The notes: a model not told the origin generated them from the letters alone. A stretch of DNA of 64,000 bases from Anodontia alba (GCA_964016985.1 OZ024835.1:1185501-1249500), one strand, 5' to 3'. Positions 21,047 through 30,596 are shown, numbered from the stretch's first letter. Translations and numbers: made by a program.

Positions 21047-21775
21047 CAGTGGACTCTCGTTATCTCAAACTTCACGGGACCAGAAATTATAGATGAGATA
21101 AAAGTAGTTTGAGATAACAGGATTTGGTTTTTGAAGAGCGTAAAGCAAAACCAAACCAATATTTTACAACATTTAGTTTGACTTAAGCAGTTGTTCGAAT
21201 TTTTAGTGCTCGAGATCAAGAGTGTCAATGCAGTGGACTCTCTTTATCTAAAACTCCAAGGGACTTTACTTTTTCCTTTGAGATAAAAGTAGTTTGAGTT
21301 AACAGGATCTGAAATTTAAAGAACGTGAAACAAAACCAAACCAATATTATACAAACTTTATTTTACTAGTCACACATCAATATAGTACTATTATCTATTG
21401 TAATAATGGGAGACAGATTTTATAAGTCAGTAGACTTTCTTCTGAATCCCAATGTATAATTGTACTTAATGATTCATCTTTATTTGTATTGTACCATATG
21501 TATGTTATACAAAGAAATAAATGCTTAAACTTTATTTTCACTTAAGCTGTAGTTCGAATTATCGGTGTTTGAATAAAAGAGAGCAAATGCAGTGAATTCT
21601 CGTTATCTCAATCTCTAAGGGACCAGAATTTTCAGTTTGAGATAAAAGTTATTTAAGATAACCGGATTTGAAACTTAAAGAGTGGGAAGGAAAACCAAAC
21701 GAATACTATACAAAATTAAGTTTGACTTAAATAGTAGTTCGAGGTGTCAGTTTTTGAAATAATAAGAACCAACTG
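21047..21775. repeat. three tandem pogo-like half-elements
   Basis: GCAGTGGACTCTCGTTATCTC at 21047, GCAGTGGACTCTCTTTATCT near 21231 and GCAGTGAATTCTCGTTATCTC near 21591. Each is followed by GAGATAAAAGTAGTTTGAG-like sequence, AAACCAAACCAATA-like sequence and CTTAAGCAGTTGTTCGA-like sequence. The unit is about 184 bp; the middle one is enlarged by an insert. The ends resemble the pogo-A terminal repeat. Confidence 0.75.
21365..21526 (+). mobile_element. 162 bp insert with 12 bp duplication
   Basis: Sits in the middle pogo-like unit, bounded by a perfect 12 bp duplication AAACTTTATTTT (21353-21364 and 21527-21538). Starts ACTAGTCACACATC and ends AAAGAAATAAATGCTT with an AATAAA hexamer 4 bases from the end and no A tail. 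A 5'-truncated retroposed 3' end is the likeliest reading; its source is unknown. Confidence 0.75.
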
Positions 21776-22156
21776 TTGATTAACTCGCTTTTTACTTCAT
21801 AGGTACATTTTTGTAATCCTATCAACTCTACCAGAAGCCACACAATTATCTCCATCATCATAAACTGTTGAACTACAATACCCCTAGGGATACAGATATC
21901 TATCTATGCTTGGAGAAACTCGTGTTTTGCATTTATCCTGCGTTATTGAACCAGATTTGAGCTGTACCGTGATAAAACGTACCTTCGAAATTTAGATTAA
22001 TCATATTTTATTGCATGATAAACAAAAGGATTGGATACGAATTATAACAACATTAGAAAGTCCTCTCCCTGTAGCGTGAAATGCATTCACGTAAAGAGAC
22101 AATCTTGCAAACAACCATTTTACATAACAAAATGGGAGAAAATATGTTCAGAAAGG
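21776..22156. other. unassigned stretch
   Basis: No recognised gene or repeat. Confidence 0.45.
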
Positions 22157-22357
22157 ATGTTGTGGCCACGTGCGCCTAGCGAAGATTCAGATCAGCCTGC
22201 GCATTCGCGCAGGCTGATCAGAATCTTCACTGGGCGCATTTGTGATAGCCAAGGATGCAAAGTTTCTTTACCCGGAAGGCGAAGACTCAGATCAGAGTGC
22301 CTGGATGAGCAGGATGATTTGTGTCTTCGTTGGATGCAAATGGCAGAAGGTACGTTT
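22157..22357. mobile_element. family D element, GAAGGTACGTT-end subtype
   Basis: First hairpin AGCGAAGATTCAGATCAGCC ..TGCGCATTCGCGCA.. GGCTGATCAGAATCTTCACT is near perfect; the second is degraded; GCAGAAGGTACGTTTT closes the element. Open frames through it (CAPSEDSDQPAH-like translations) are artefacts of the repeat. Confidence 0.8.
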
Positions 22358-22665
22358 TATCCCGATGCGACTCATATTTATAAACAGAATAACCACAGAG
22401 TAAGTACGATAATTCACCTACAAACACAGCAAAGAGAAAAAAAATCGTTACTTGTGACAGAAATAAGAACCTGCTTGCGTACCTCTACAAACAGAAAATT
22501 ATTGTTAATACATGTAATAAAAAAATATATTGATGTCGCATGCGACTGACAAAGGTTCAATCCAATCCTGCGCATCTGTACATATTTTTGTTTCTTATGC
22601 AGTAAATGGTTGGGGTTTAAAGCACATGCTAACCGCAAATATACAAATCAGTCCCCACATTCTGG

Positions 22666-22770
22666 TCTTTTTTTTTTTTTTTTTCTGTTTTTTATTCTTG
22701 TTTGAATGTCTGTCGACATTTTGTGTTGGGGAAAAATGGAAAAAAAAAAAAAGAAAAAAAAAAAAAAAAA
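22666..22770. repeat. paired T and A tracts
   Basis: About 18 T at 22666-22684 and an A-rich tract with one G at 22739-22770, about 55 bp apart. They could pair as a hairpin. Confidence 0.85.
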
Positions 22771-22972
22771 GAACTGCATGGATATGTAGGTCTGTGTCGC
22801 GATCGTTATCTTGTATGATTAGGTTTTTTATAATCATGCAGTGCAAAAAATAATTTCCTTTTATATATAAAAAAAAATGCCTTCGCGACATGCGCGGACA
22901 GCGAAGGACACATCTGTTCAATCTATAAGGCCTTCGCTGTCCTCTTTAATAGTTAGTGTGTGACAGTGGCTG

Positions 22973-23260
22973 CCGGATAGCTCAGTCAGTAAAGCATCGA
23001 GGGCTCCTATTTCAAACCTCGGTACGACTGTCCCCTTTTCACACTCTGTGACATTTAGGGGCTCAGTGTGGCTCCAGGAAAGAGTACGAAAATATATCTC
23101 TCAGCCGGCTTGGAGAGGACTTAGAAAGTCGGGAAGAATCTCAACTAAGCAGGGGAAAATACGAGTATGACAGAGACGGCCGGATAGCTTAGTCGGTACA
23201 ATGTAGAACACCGGAACGGTAATCTTAGTGTCCCGCGTTCAAGCCCCGGTATGGCTGTAC
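22973..23260 (+). mobile_element. second tRNA-like repeat, two heads
   Basis: 22973-23031 has TAGCTCAGTCAGTAAAG and TTTCAAACCTC but lacks the anticodon stem. 23179-23258 is a better tRNA-like module with box A TAGCTTAGTCGGTA and box B GTTCAAGCC, followed by CGGTATGGCTG. A 145 bp spacer lies between. Likely a tRNA-derived SINE unrelated to family J; not a functional tRNA. Confidence 0.65.
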
Positions 23261-23297
23261 ATTTTCCAAACCATGTGACAACTGGATATATCTACTG

Positions 23298-23545
23298 TAG
23301 AATATATGGGCCATGCCATGCGAAAACGTATCTTCGGGCCTATGCCAACAGCGAAGGTTCAGATCAGCCTGCGCATCCGCGCAATCTGATTTGGGCCTTT
23401 ACTGCCCGCCAACAAGGTCATTCGATACTACAGAATGTATGAATGGAGAGAAAAGATCCGGATGATACTTTGTGCATGCGCAGTACGATCTGAATCTGCG
23501 CAATTTGCGCATATTCGAAGGCACTTTTTCGTTCGATGCGGCCCT
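23298..23545. mobile_element. family D element, GCGAAAA/CGATGCGGCC-end subtype
   Basis: Hairpin CAGCGAAGGTTCAGATCAGC ..GCGCATCCGCGCA.. TCTGATTTGGGCCTTTACTG, then ATACTACAGAATGTATGAAT and a second degraded hairpin. The middle and right blocks recur at 50862-51005. Confidence 0.7.
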
Positions 23546-23639
23546 TATAAATGTACTGGTGTATAGCAAAGATCTTTATCAGATTCTGCGGACTTTGCCG
23601 GCTGATCTAGATCTTACTGTTCACATACGCTCTCGAAGA

Positions 23640-23880
23640 CATAGTATGATCCGTGACATAATAAAAAGTGTCTTTGGGGTAAAAGCAAATTGTAAAGATC
23701 CAGATCAGCCAGCGGTGATATATAGTCTGATCAGGAACTTTGATATACTTCATCATGTTCTACAAGACCAATGGTTCTATAGGCGGACAGCGAAGGTCCT
23801 GATCAGACTGCGCATCCGCGCAGTCTGATCTGGACCTTCGCTGTCCGTATATGCCTGAAGGAATGTTTTCGCATGGCGCG
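23640..23880. mobile_element. family D element
   Basis: A degraded left hairpin, then a perfect one at about 23788-23848: GGACAGCGAAGGTCCTGATC, AGACTGCGC ATCC GCGCAGTCT, GATCTGGACCTTCGCTGTCC. It closes with TTTTCGCATGGCGCG. Confidence 0.8.
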
Positions 23881-24567
23881 ATCCATATTTTGTAGTGGCG
23901 AGGATCGTATGTGGCTACTTGTAACTTTTCTCTTTTCTTCTTATATTTTTCAGATTACAGACCCTTTGGAACTAATCACGAATTTTTGTGCTTACAATGG
24001 ACACTTAGAACTCGACTCCTTACACCTACAACATGTAGAACACAGTGTATTATTTTAAAGGATTATTTTTCCAAACTTCGAAATTTCACTTCGGGCGTTT
24101 TTAATTGTTTTGTAATTAACAAAGTGCGGGGAGTTCCGTCAAACTTTTGAAATTACACTAAAGATTTCAAAAAGTAGCATGGATACTAAGAAGCTCGTTA
24201 TCACGTGTTATTAGATGCAGGAGACGATAAAGTCCATGAAACTTAATGGATTTGTGATGCCATTTGGTTGAAGCTTGCAGCTAAGTTTCTCGTCTAATAA
24301 TCCATGAAGCTTGCAGCTAAGGTTCTCGTCTTATTATAACCCATACCGTTTTATAATGCGACCGTTCTATATATTCGTTTTTATCTTCTTGGAAGACTTC
24401 TAGATCGACATATGACATTAGAGTCCTTATCAAGCGCCCTTTATATTTTGTACTTAATATCGCCCTAGATAAGTTGACGCAGTGGTTACAGTTGTTCGCC
24501 TGGTTAGGTTGACCTCTGTCGGGCCTGTAAATGAGGTGATCATTTATGATAATTTTTGTGCTTTTTG
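23881..24567. other. unassigned stretch
   Basis: No recognised gene. TTGCAGCTAAGTTTCTCGTC and TTGCAGCTAAGGTTCTCGTC form a short duplication at 24270-24335. Confidence 0.45.
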
Positions 24568-24655
24568 CACCAAACATAGCTTGTGAGTACTCATTGAAAT
24601 AGCCTCAGCGAGGGGCGATTCCAGTGAGTACCCTCAAAATATGTTTATTTATTTA
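24568..24655. repeat. solo C-type hairpin core
   Basis: AAACATAGCTTGTGAGTACTC, ATTGAAATAGCCTCAGCGAG and GGGCGATTCCAGTGAGTACC form a diverged version of the C/pogo-B core, without C ends on either side. Confidence 0.65.
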
Positions 24656-24714
24656 TTTTGTATTTATTTTTTCTGCAAAAACAACAAAAATGAATAAGCT
24701 GCAATGTATAAAAA

Positions 24715-24920
24715 AAACGTATCTCCGGACATGCGCACCCAGCGAGGATTCAGATCAGCTTGTGCATTAGCACAGTCTGATCAAAATCTTCACAGGGCGC
24801 ATTTTTAGATAGCCAAGGATGCAAAGTTTCTTCATGCGGACAACAAAGACTCTGATCAAATTGTGCGCATGTGCAGACCGGTTTGAGTCGTCGTTGGACG
24901 CACATGTCAGAAGGTACGTA
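24715..24920. mobile_element. family D element, GAAGGTACGTT-end subtype
   Basis: AACGTATCTCCGGACATGCG ..two hairpins.. CATGTCAGAAGGTACGTAAC. Hairpins are diverged (AGCGAGGATTCAGATCAGCT; ACAAAGACTCTGATCAAATT). Confidence 0.75.
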
Positions 24921-25785
24921 ACTCAAATTATCATTAAGATATACCATGTACACTGCACTTCCTTTTTCTGGGACCTATGTATTTCTTCTCCCAAACAAAA
25001 CATGTCTTATCATTGGTTTAGCTTCTTCATATATACCTGAAAACAGAAATGGGTCAGTTACACAGATAGAATTTATATAACCTGCATGAGTTCGGTGCAT
25101 GTTCAATGTACGTTGACAAGACGTGGTCCTTATCTGACCATGTTCTAATCACCACCAATCAACGATAAGCCAGAATGATGCATATAACACATTCCTCTAA
25201 GATCTGACGAAAACAGATATTCTCAGGCACTCTATGCATTGCCTTGATAATTAATGACTCCTAAAAGATCGAATTTTTTGTTGGTTGAAGCAATTAGCAG
25301 GTGCGTTTGTCGTCAAGTTTAGTTTTTATTTCCAATATTTACAGGAATTTAATTAATTGGTTCTCATTCAGCACGGATCTGCATACAAATTAATGAAGAT
25401 ATTTGGATATAATAGTGTGAGAAGCACACACATGCAGAATAATAAATCATATTCAGGAATACACCAATATATAAAATATATTCTCTGGATATAATAGATG
25501 TCGATTCTGAAATAATTCTAGAACTACTTGCGTTACATGTATCAGGAAATATTAATTGTGATTCTTTTATTGATTTGTGAATAATTATTAATATTTAATG
25601 ACTATATTGCATGTCTACGGCGTATATTATTTTAGAAAATGATTTAAAACTGAATGAGAGTATGATTTAACACTGAATTAGAGTGTGTGTTGAGTAGGGA
25701 GTAATTAGAAAGTGGTAAACTGAATTTCACCTAAAGACCTTATCAACGAAACACGCACATTAAGAATAAATTAAGTATTAAACGT
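24921..25785. other. AT-rich 5' flank of the channel gene
   Basis: No repeat copy is recognised for about 860 bp, the longest repeat-poor run in this part of the window. It should hold the 5' untranslated region and perhaps the promoter. I see no convincing TATA box or CpG cluster and cannot place a transcription start. In-frame TAA at 25772-25774 closes the channel frame upstream. Confidence 0.45.
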
Positions 25786-25824
25786 ATGCAAAATGTCGAA
25801 GAAATCCGATTCGTGGGTGCCTAA
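25786..25824 (+). CDS. upstream ORF overlapping the KCNQ start
   Basis: An ATG seven bases before the channel ATG opens a 12-codon frame ([12 protein letters not shown]) that ends at TAA 25822-25824, inside the channel coding sequence. Its context has C at -3 (weak), whereas the channel ATG has A at -3. If it lies in the mature 5' leader, this arrangement favours leaky scanning and would lower channel translation. Whether the leader includes it is not shown here. Confidence 0.4.
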   Translation: MQNVEEIRFVGA

Positions 25825-26298
25825 CTGCAACAGCTCCTGTAAGCTGAGTGACAGAATCATTGGAAATTCCGTTACAGATCAGCGTGATTGTTATTTAGCT
25901 GTCGACTGCGAACGAGTGAGGAGTATTGATAATGACAGCGAGGCTTGCAAGAAACCGCTGCTCGTTACACCGGAAGTAGCAATAGAATTGGCGCCAAATT
26001 CTTCGGATGGGGAGGAAGTAAAGGTCCCAAAGAGCGGGAAATGTAGAGTTGGATTCGTAGATATGGAGTGCAATGATGTAAATTCAAATAAATCGGAGAT
26101 TAGTAATGATTTAAGTAAGTTATCGCGCAAAGGGACGGGAAGTGTACGGTACAACCAGCCCCGTCTGTCCCTGTTAGGGAAACCTCTTGTTTACAAGTTT
26201 CATAGAAGGGATTTGAGATACAGAAGAATTCAGGCTCGGATTTATAACTTTCTGGAGCGGCCAAAATGCTGGAACGCATTCATATACCACATACTAAT
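25793..26298 (+). CDS. KCNQ (Kv7) potassium channel, first coding exon
   Basis: Encodes the cytoplasmic N terminus and the very start of S1 of a KCNQ-type voltage-gated K+ channel (plasma membrane, slow M-type or IKs-like current). Residues 1-124 are polar, Ser/Asp/Lys rich and not conserved. RLSLLGKPL (about 125-132) matches the SLLGKPL motif of vertebrate KCNQ4/5. [17 protein letters not shown] (144-160) and FIYHIL (163-168) match the pre-S1 and early S1 block, closest in my memory to the YNFLERPTGW..FVYHF of KCNQ1. The ATG at 25793 is the first in frame after an upstream TAA and has A at -3. The exon ends after two bases of codon 169 at a GTAAGT donor. Vertebrate KCNQ first exons, as I recall them, end at the same residue and phase. 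S1-S6, pore and C terminus must lie beyond this window. Paralogue not assigned. Confidence 0.9.
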
Positions 26299-26304
26299 GT
26301 AAGT
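26299..26304 (+). promoter_or_regulatory. 5' splice donor GTAAGT
   Basis: Consensus GTAAGT directly after the YHIL codons. Reading through would meet a stop immediately, which supports splicing here. It opens an intron that runs to the window end or beyond. Confidence 0.88.
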
Positions 26305-26541
26305 ACCTCTTTTAACACAGAGTCAGTGCTCTAGCTAGGTTATTTCAGAGGAGATCTTTTTTAGGATGTTTATTTATTCCATTTGCTCATTTATTAGATT
26401 TTTAATTACCTTCAGTTTGTTAACCCATTTATGCCGAGTGGACTAGTCTACCTGAAAACTTTGTACATATCCATTTCTTATAAAAGGGTGTCTAGTTAGT
26501 TTTTATTATTACCATGTTTTATAGAAGTTCTTATATCTAAT

Positions 26542-26610
26542 GCAAACAGTGCAGACCCAGATCAGACGCCGCGTCCTGCAGCGTCTGATCTGTATCTACA
26601 TCTTTTGCCA
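26542..26610. mobile_element. family E hairpin
   Basis: GCAAACAGTGCAGACCCAGATC, arms AGACGCCGC / GCAGCGTCT, right outer arm degraded. First of seven E hairpins within 4.2 kb of the channel exon. Confidence 0.8.
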
Positions 26611-27007
26611 ATACCCCTTTATAATACGCTTGGCATAAATATTACATGTAACTGTTTGAAATTGCTTGTTTTGTTGTTTTTTTTAATATAACAAGACGGT
26701 AAACGATTTTTTTTCAACAGATAAAGGTTTATTTACAATTAGTGGGTGTTACATAATCGTATCATATTGGACGCACGTGCGTTTCTGTTGTTGTTTGCAT
26801 ATCTGTTTTGTACAAAATCCAAAAATTAAGCAACACGATGAAGACTAAACTGGACCAAATGAAGGGAAGCAAAAACCTACTAAGAGTAAATTTTCATTGG
26901 AGAAATTGCCCTAGATCTTGCAACTTTCTTTTATTTTAGAAAAAAAAAAATATTTGAATAAATTAATTACCCTATGTACCCCAAGTATTCAGACGAACAT
27001 GTCACAA

Positions 27008-27075
27008 GCAAACAAAGCAGACCAAGATCAGACGCCGCCGAACTTGGCATCTGATCAGGATCTACACTGTTTGCT
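27008..27075. mobile_element. family E hairpin
   Basis: GCAAACAAAGCAGACCAAGATC, AGACGCCGCC facing TGGCATCTGATCAGG, then TCTACACTGTTTGC. Confidence 0.8.
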
Positions 27076-27166
27076 ACTCATACAGCAGCTATAGACGTAC
27101 AAACAGGTAATAAAACATACGTTAAAAATTAGATATGCATGATTAGTAGAAAAGGTGACCCAATAC

Positions 27167-27503
27167 TTATGCTAAATACGGTAAATGCTGGTAGCAAAGT
27201 ACCGGTACAAGGCTAAATAAGTAAATGTCAGCACCGAATTACTGATACAAGGCTAACTAGGTAAAATGCCGCTACCGAAGTACTGAAACAAGATTATATA
27301 TTTGGTAAATGCCATTACCAAAGTACCGATACATTGCTAAATAGGTAAACATCGCTACCGAAGTACCGATACAAGGCTAAGTAGGTAAATGCCGGTACCG
27401 AAGTACTTATACAAGGCTAAATGCGGTAAATGCCGGCACATCGTAGTACTGGTACCAGGATTAATACGGTAAATGTCGGTACCGAAGTACTGATACAAAT
27501 ATT
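27167..27503. repeat. minisatellite, about 8 units of 42-46 bp
   Basis: Unit carries TACCGAAGTACTGATACAAG, GCTAAATAGGTAAATGCCGG with base changes in every copy. Imperfect, so moderately old. Confidence 0.85.
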
Positions 27504-27765
27504 AATGTCCTGAGCAGTGAACTTATATCCTCGGGGAATAATGAACGTCAATAGGCAGTGGTATCATCCCATGGGATGTATAGTTAACAAAACCGTGCAA
27601 ATTTTGATTGTCCTCCTTTTCCTGATTGTCCTTGTTGTAGGACACACATATTTGTTAGATCCCTCTGGTTTTTTGCCTAAGCTGGAGCACCAACTCCTTA
27701 ATTTTTTGTGTTCTTTTTGTATATTTGAGCTGTATAGAAGTCGATCTTATGACATGAGCGACCAG

Positions 27766-27822
27766 CATAGAGCCAGATCATCCTGTGCATCCGCACAGTC
27801 TTATCAGGTTCTCCGTTGTTCA
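27766..27822. mobile_element. family D hairpin fragment
   Basis: CCAGATCATCCTGTGCATCC and GCACAGTCTTATCAGGTTC, one diverged hairpin without ends. Confidence 0.6.
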
Positions 27823-27904
27823 TTACATGTAATAAACTGTAGATTCATAGATTGTCCTAGCGACCACTGTAGACTTAGACTGCAGAGTCAATGTAGAGCC
27901 AGAT

Positions 27905-28262
27905 ATCATACGCAGATCGAGGATGATTTCTGATGGTGTTCGATTTGATCAAATTACCGTACTTAATCTGCCTTTTCGGACAGACAGGCCTGAGCAAACA
28001 GTGTAGACCCAGAACGCGGCGTCTGATCCGGGTCTACACAGTTTGCCACTCATTGAGCAATTTTGCACACATCCATATATAGTAAATTGGGTTTATTGAA
28101 CAGAAGTATTTGGTAAAAGAGTAAGGAATGTGAATATTTAGGGCAAAGACGGTATCCCACATTTATCAAATGGATCCTAAATTTCCCATAAAGATGAAAT
28201 CTAGAGTCAAAGGGGGTTCGATTGTACACCCAAACCCACTCTGAATCCGCCCCTGATACATT
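27905..28262. repeat. dispersed duplication, copy 1 (includes E hairpin)
   Basis: Matches 30597-30975 in order: GATGATTTCTGATGGTGTTC, GATTTGATCAAATTACCGTA, an E hairpin (27996-28048) whose left inner arm is deleted, CCACTCATTGAGCAATTTT, then ATGAAATCTAGAGTCAAAGG and TCCGCCCCTGAT. Confidence 0.8.
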
Positions 28263-28267
28263 CTGTT

Positions 28268-28330
28268 AGTGACCATTGTAAACTTAGAACAGATCGCCCG
28301 GATGCGCAATCTGGTCAGAGGCTATGTTGG
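28268..28330. mobile_element. family D/E hairpin remnant
   Basis: GACCATTGTAAACTTAGAAC, AGATCGCCCGGATGCGCAAT and CTGGTCAGAGG. Heavily diverged. Confidence 0.45.
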
Positions 28331-28452
28331 TCACGTGTCATCAAGTAGCTTTCTATTTGAAGTGGTTCTGTTTATTGTTAACTGCAGAAAATGAAGCTAT
28401 AAGACCCGCCTTGCGGAAAACAATGTATTGTATGGCATATGCGACAAGCATA

Positions 28453-28732
28453 CATCACGAAAACACACCTATGTAATTTTGACCCCCTTAAACCCCACTT
28501 TTATATAGTAAAACTGGGGTTTATAGGGGTATACATTATTTTTCTTATTTCTGCTCAAAAACATAGATTGTGGGTACTCCTTAGAACCGCCTCGTCGAGG
28601 CGGTTCTAACGAGTACCCATAATCTGTGTTTTGATTAGAAATATGAAAAATATGAGAAGTTTTTATCTGAAAATTTTCATTTTTTTGGTGGTAAAATTTT
28701 AAGTATATTTGAATAGGCATGTTTTCGTAATG
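28453..28732 (-). mobile_element. family C element
   Basis: CATCACGAAAACACACCTAT ..GGCATGTTTTCGTAATG. Core near perfect (one C/G change at the apex gives CCTCGTCGAGG). Confidence 0.92.
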
Positions 28733-28758
28733 TAGATTCAAGATTTACCTTCATATTA

Positions 28759-28957
28759 GACTGGCTCCAGTCTCCAGTGACTAAATATTTTTTCTTATAA
28801 TCCTTTTTAATAATCCTCTAAAATGAAACCAAAAATATTATCATGACTACAGAGGCTGGTCTTGAGACCAGCCTTTATAGTCGTTTGTTTTATTTTAGTG
28901 GATTATCAAACAGGATCATGAGAGAAGTATTTAGCCACTGGAGACTGGAGCCAGTCT
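28759..28957. mobile_element. family L hairpin element, Mutator-like
   Basis: Ends TAGACTGGCTCCAGTCTCC (from 28757) and GGAGACTGGAGCCAGTCT. Long arms meet at GGCTGGTCTTGAGACCAGCC. Flanked by CCTTCATAT on both sides, a 9 bp duplication. With the 10 bp duplication at 59845-60056 this suggests a Mutator-type (MULE) non-autonomous element. Confidence 0.8.
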
Positions 28958-29019
28958 CCCTTCATATCCGCACAGTTTTCGCCATACCCTGTAAAAGCCT
29001 TGCTTCCTTGGCTGTCATA

Positions 29020-29085
29020 GACCGTCTAGTAAAGGCTCAGACCAGACTGCGCGGATGCGCAAGCTGATATGAGTCTTCGCTGCGT
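29020..29085. mobile_element. family D hairpin fragment
   Basis: GTAAAGGCTCAGACCAGACTG, GCGGATGCGCA, AGCTGATATGAGTCTTCGCTG. Confidence 0.65.
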
Positions 29086-29302
29086 ATACATATTGAAAAT
29101 TACCTTTCTTACGTTGCGAAATGGACAAGAGAACTTCAGTGCTTTAAACGCTCCGTAACTTGAACAATAATGTTTGAGTCCCCTGCCCCCGCTCCGCCCC
29201 AACCCTCACTGGTCATAACCGTAATTGAACTATCGACATCGGAACAACCCTAATTTGTTATCCGGTATTTACCCTAAATATTCGAACCAACAGGCCTGAG
29301 AA

Positions 29303-29352
29303 AACAGTGTAGACCCAGATCACTGCGTCTGATCAGGGTCTGCACTGTTTGT
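29303..29352. mobile_element. family E hairpin, core shortened
   Basis: AACAGTGTAGACCCAGATCA joins CTGCGTCTGATCAGGGTCTG: most of the left inner arm is missing. Confidence 0.75.
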
Positions 29353-29443
29353 CATCGTATCCAGCAATTTTAGACACATTTACAGGTACTAAAATAGTGA
29401 AGTACCTTGGAGAAATGTTATAAGACGTTAAGGGTCCTAATAC

Positions 29444-29776
29444 AGTCGACTCCCGTTATCTCGAATTCCAAGAGACTCACTGAAACACTTCGAGATATCC
29501 GTACTTCGACATATTAGAGTTGAGAGAGGGAGGAAAACAATAAATTGAACAACCACATTTAACAAATGAATATGTAATTTGACTCCTGAAGTTAGAAATA
29601 TATATATAAAATAATGTGGAAAAGAGGTGAAATTGCTCCTGAGGAGCAATTTCTCCTCTTTTCCACATTATCTTGTTACCTGTTATCATAGTTTCATGTT
29701 AAAACAGGGACCAGATTTCACTTCGAGATAAGCGGTAATTCGAAATAAGCGAGTTCGAGATAACGATGATCGACTG
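29444..29776 (-). mobile_element. pogo-A MITE copy 4
   Basis: 333 bp, TA on both flanks, CAGTCGACTCCCGTTATCTC and CGAGATAACGATGATCGACTG. Hairpin GAAATTGCTCCTGAGGAGCA ATTTC intact. Confidence 0.92.
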
Positions 29777-29892
29777 TATTTATGTTATATACGGTATTTT
29801 ACGATCCATGCCATTTTACAGTATTGTAAACTGTCTAAAATTCCATGAGTTTCAAATTACCATATCTGCTTTGAATGTTTGGTTAAACAGGC

Positions 29893-30285
29893 CTGAGCAA
29901 ACAGTGTTGACCCTAAAAAAGACGCCACAGAATGCGGCATCTGATCAAGGTTTTTGACTGAGTTGATGTTTTACGGCCCAGTCAACACATTATGGTCATG
30001 TTGAGCCGGTCAGTTTACGTAACCACACTTTTTTCTGGGCGGGCTTAGTCCTATAAGCGGTAAATCTGTATTTATGCTCATGCTTTCGCCAGAAACTGAC
30101 AACTGCCCTTCTTGAATCAGCGGAAGGGAGAGAATGACCGTAGAAAATAGTTCATGGTCAATCTCGACGAAAGAATGTTGCTTGGCCCGGAGGGGATTGG
30201 ACCCGCGACCTTCTGATCACTAGTGGACGCGCATCCGACTGACCCATCGAGCCGGCATTTTGATCGAGGTAAACACTGTTTGCAA
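29893..30285. mobile_element. family E hairpin split by a SINE
   Basis: Left part GCAAACAGTGTTGACCCTAA ..GCGGCATCTGATCAAGGT; right part GATCGAGGTAAACACTGTTTGC after the SINE at 29952-30261. GATCAAGGT / GATCGAGGT is the duplicated target. Confidence 0.8.
29952..30261 (-). mobile_element. tRNA-derived SINE, family J, full copy
   Basis: Minus-strand head at the right edge (GGGTCCAATCCCC as box B region, GGCTCGATGGGTCAGTCGGA as box A region), body and tail toward 29952 (AAAACATCAACTCAG). Flanked by a 9 bp duplication with one mismatch, cut into an E hairpin. Confidence 0.85.
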
Positions 30286-30434
30286 CTCATCCAGTAATAG
30301 TTGAACACATCCACAAGTATTGAAACGGACTTCTTCAAATTTTAGGATAGACATTTAAGATAAAAAAATGGTGTCCGAATGTTTTGGGTAACTATGGTAT
30401 ATTAAGCCGAAGTGCATGTATTGGGAAAGTCAGG

Positions 30435-30487
30435 GCTGAGCAAACAGCTTAGGTCCAGATCAGACGCCGCAAAACGCCGTTTGCCAT
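30435..30487. mobile_element. family E hairpin, right arm lost
   Basis: AACAGCTTAGGTCCAGATCAG, ACGCCGCAAAACGCC, then straight to GTTTGCC. Confidence 0.7.
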
Positions 30488-30596
30488 TTATCCAGAAGTG
30501 TTTATACGCATCAAATGTAGTCCGGTGGAGGCATTTAAAATTTTAGGTCAAGTATGGTAAGGAAGCTGTCTCAGTAGTTAGATTAATACGGCATCT

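Noticed and set aside
22031..22549. 172-codon frame, the longest in the window
   Set aside because: Its conserved-looking part (APSEDSDQPAH) is the translation of the family D hairpin, which recurs in other frames and orientations.
27517..27933. 138-codon frame with a hydrophobic stretch (ILIVLLFLIVLVVG)
   Set aside because: The second half runs through a D hairpin and intron sequence; no family match recognised. A real exon would need transcript support.
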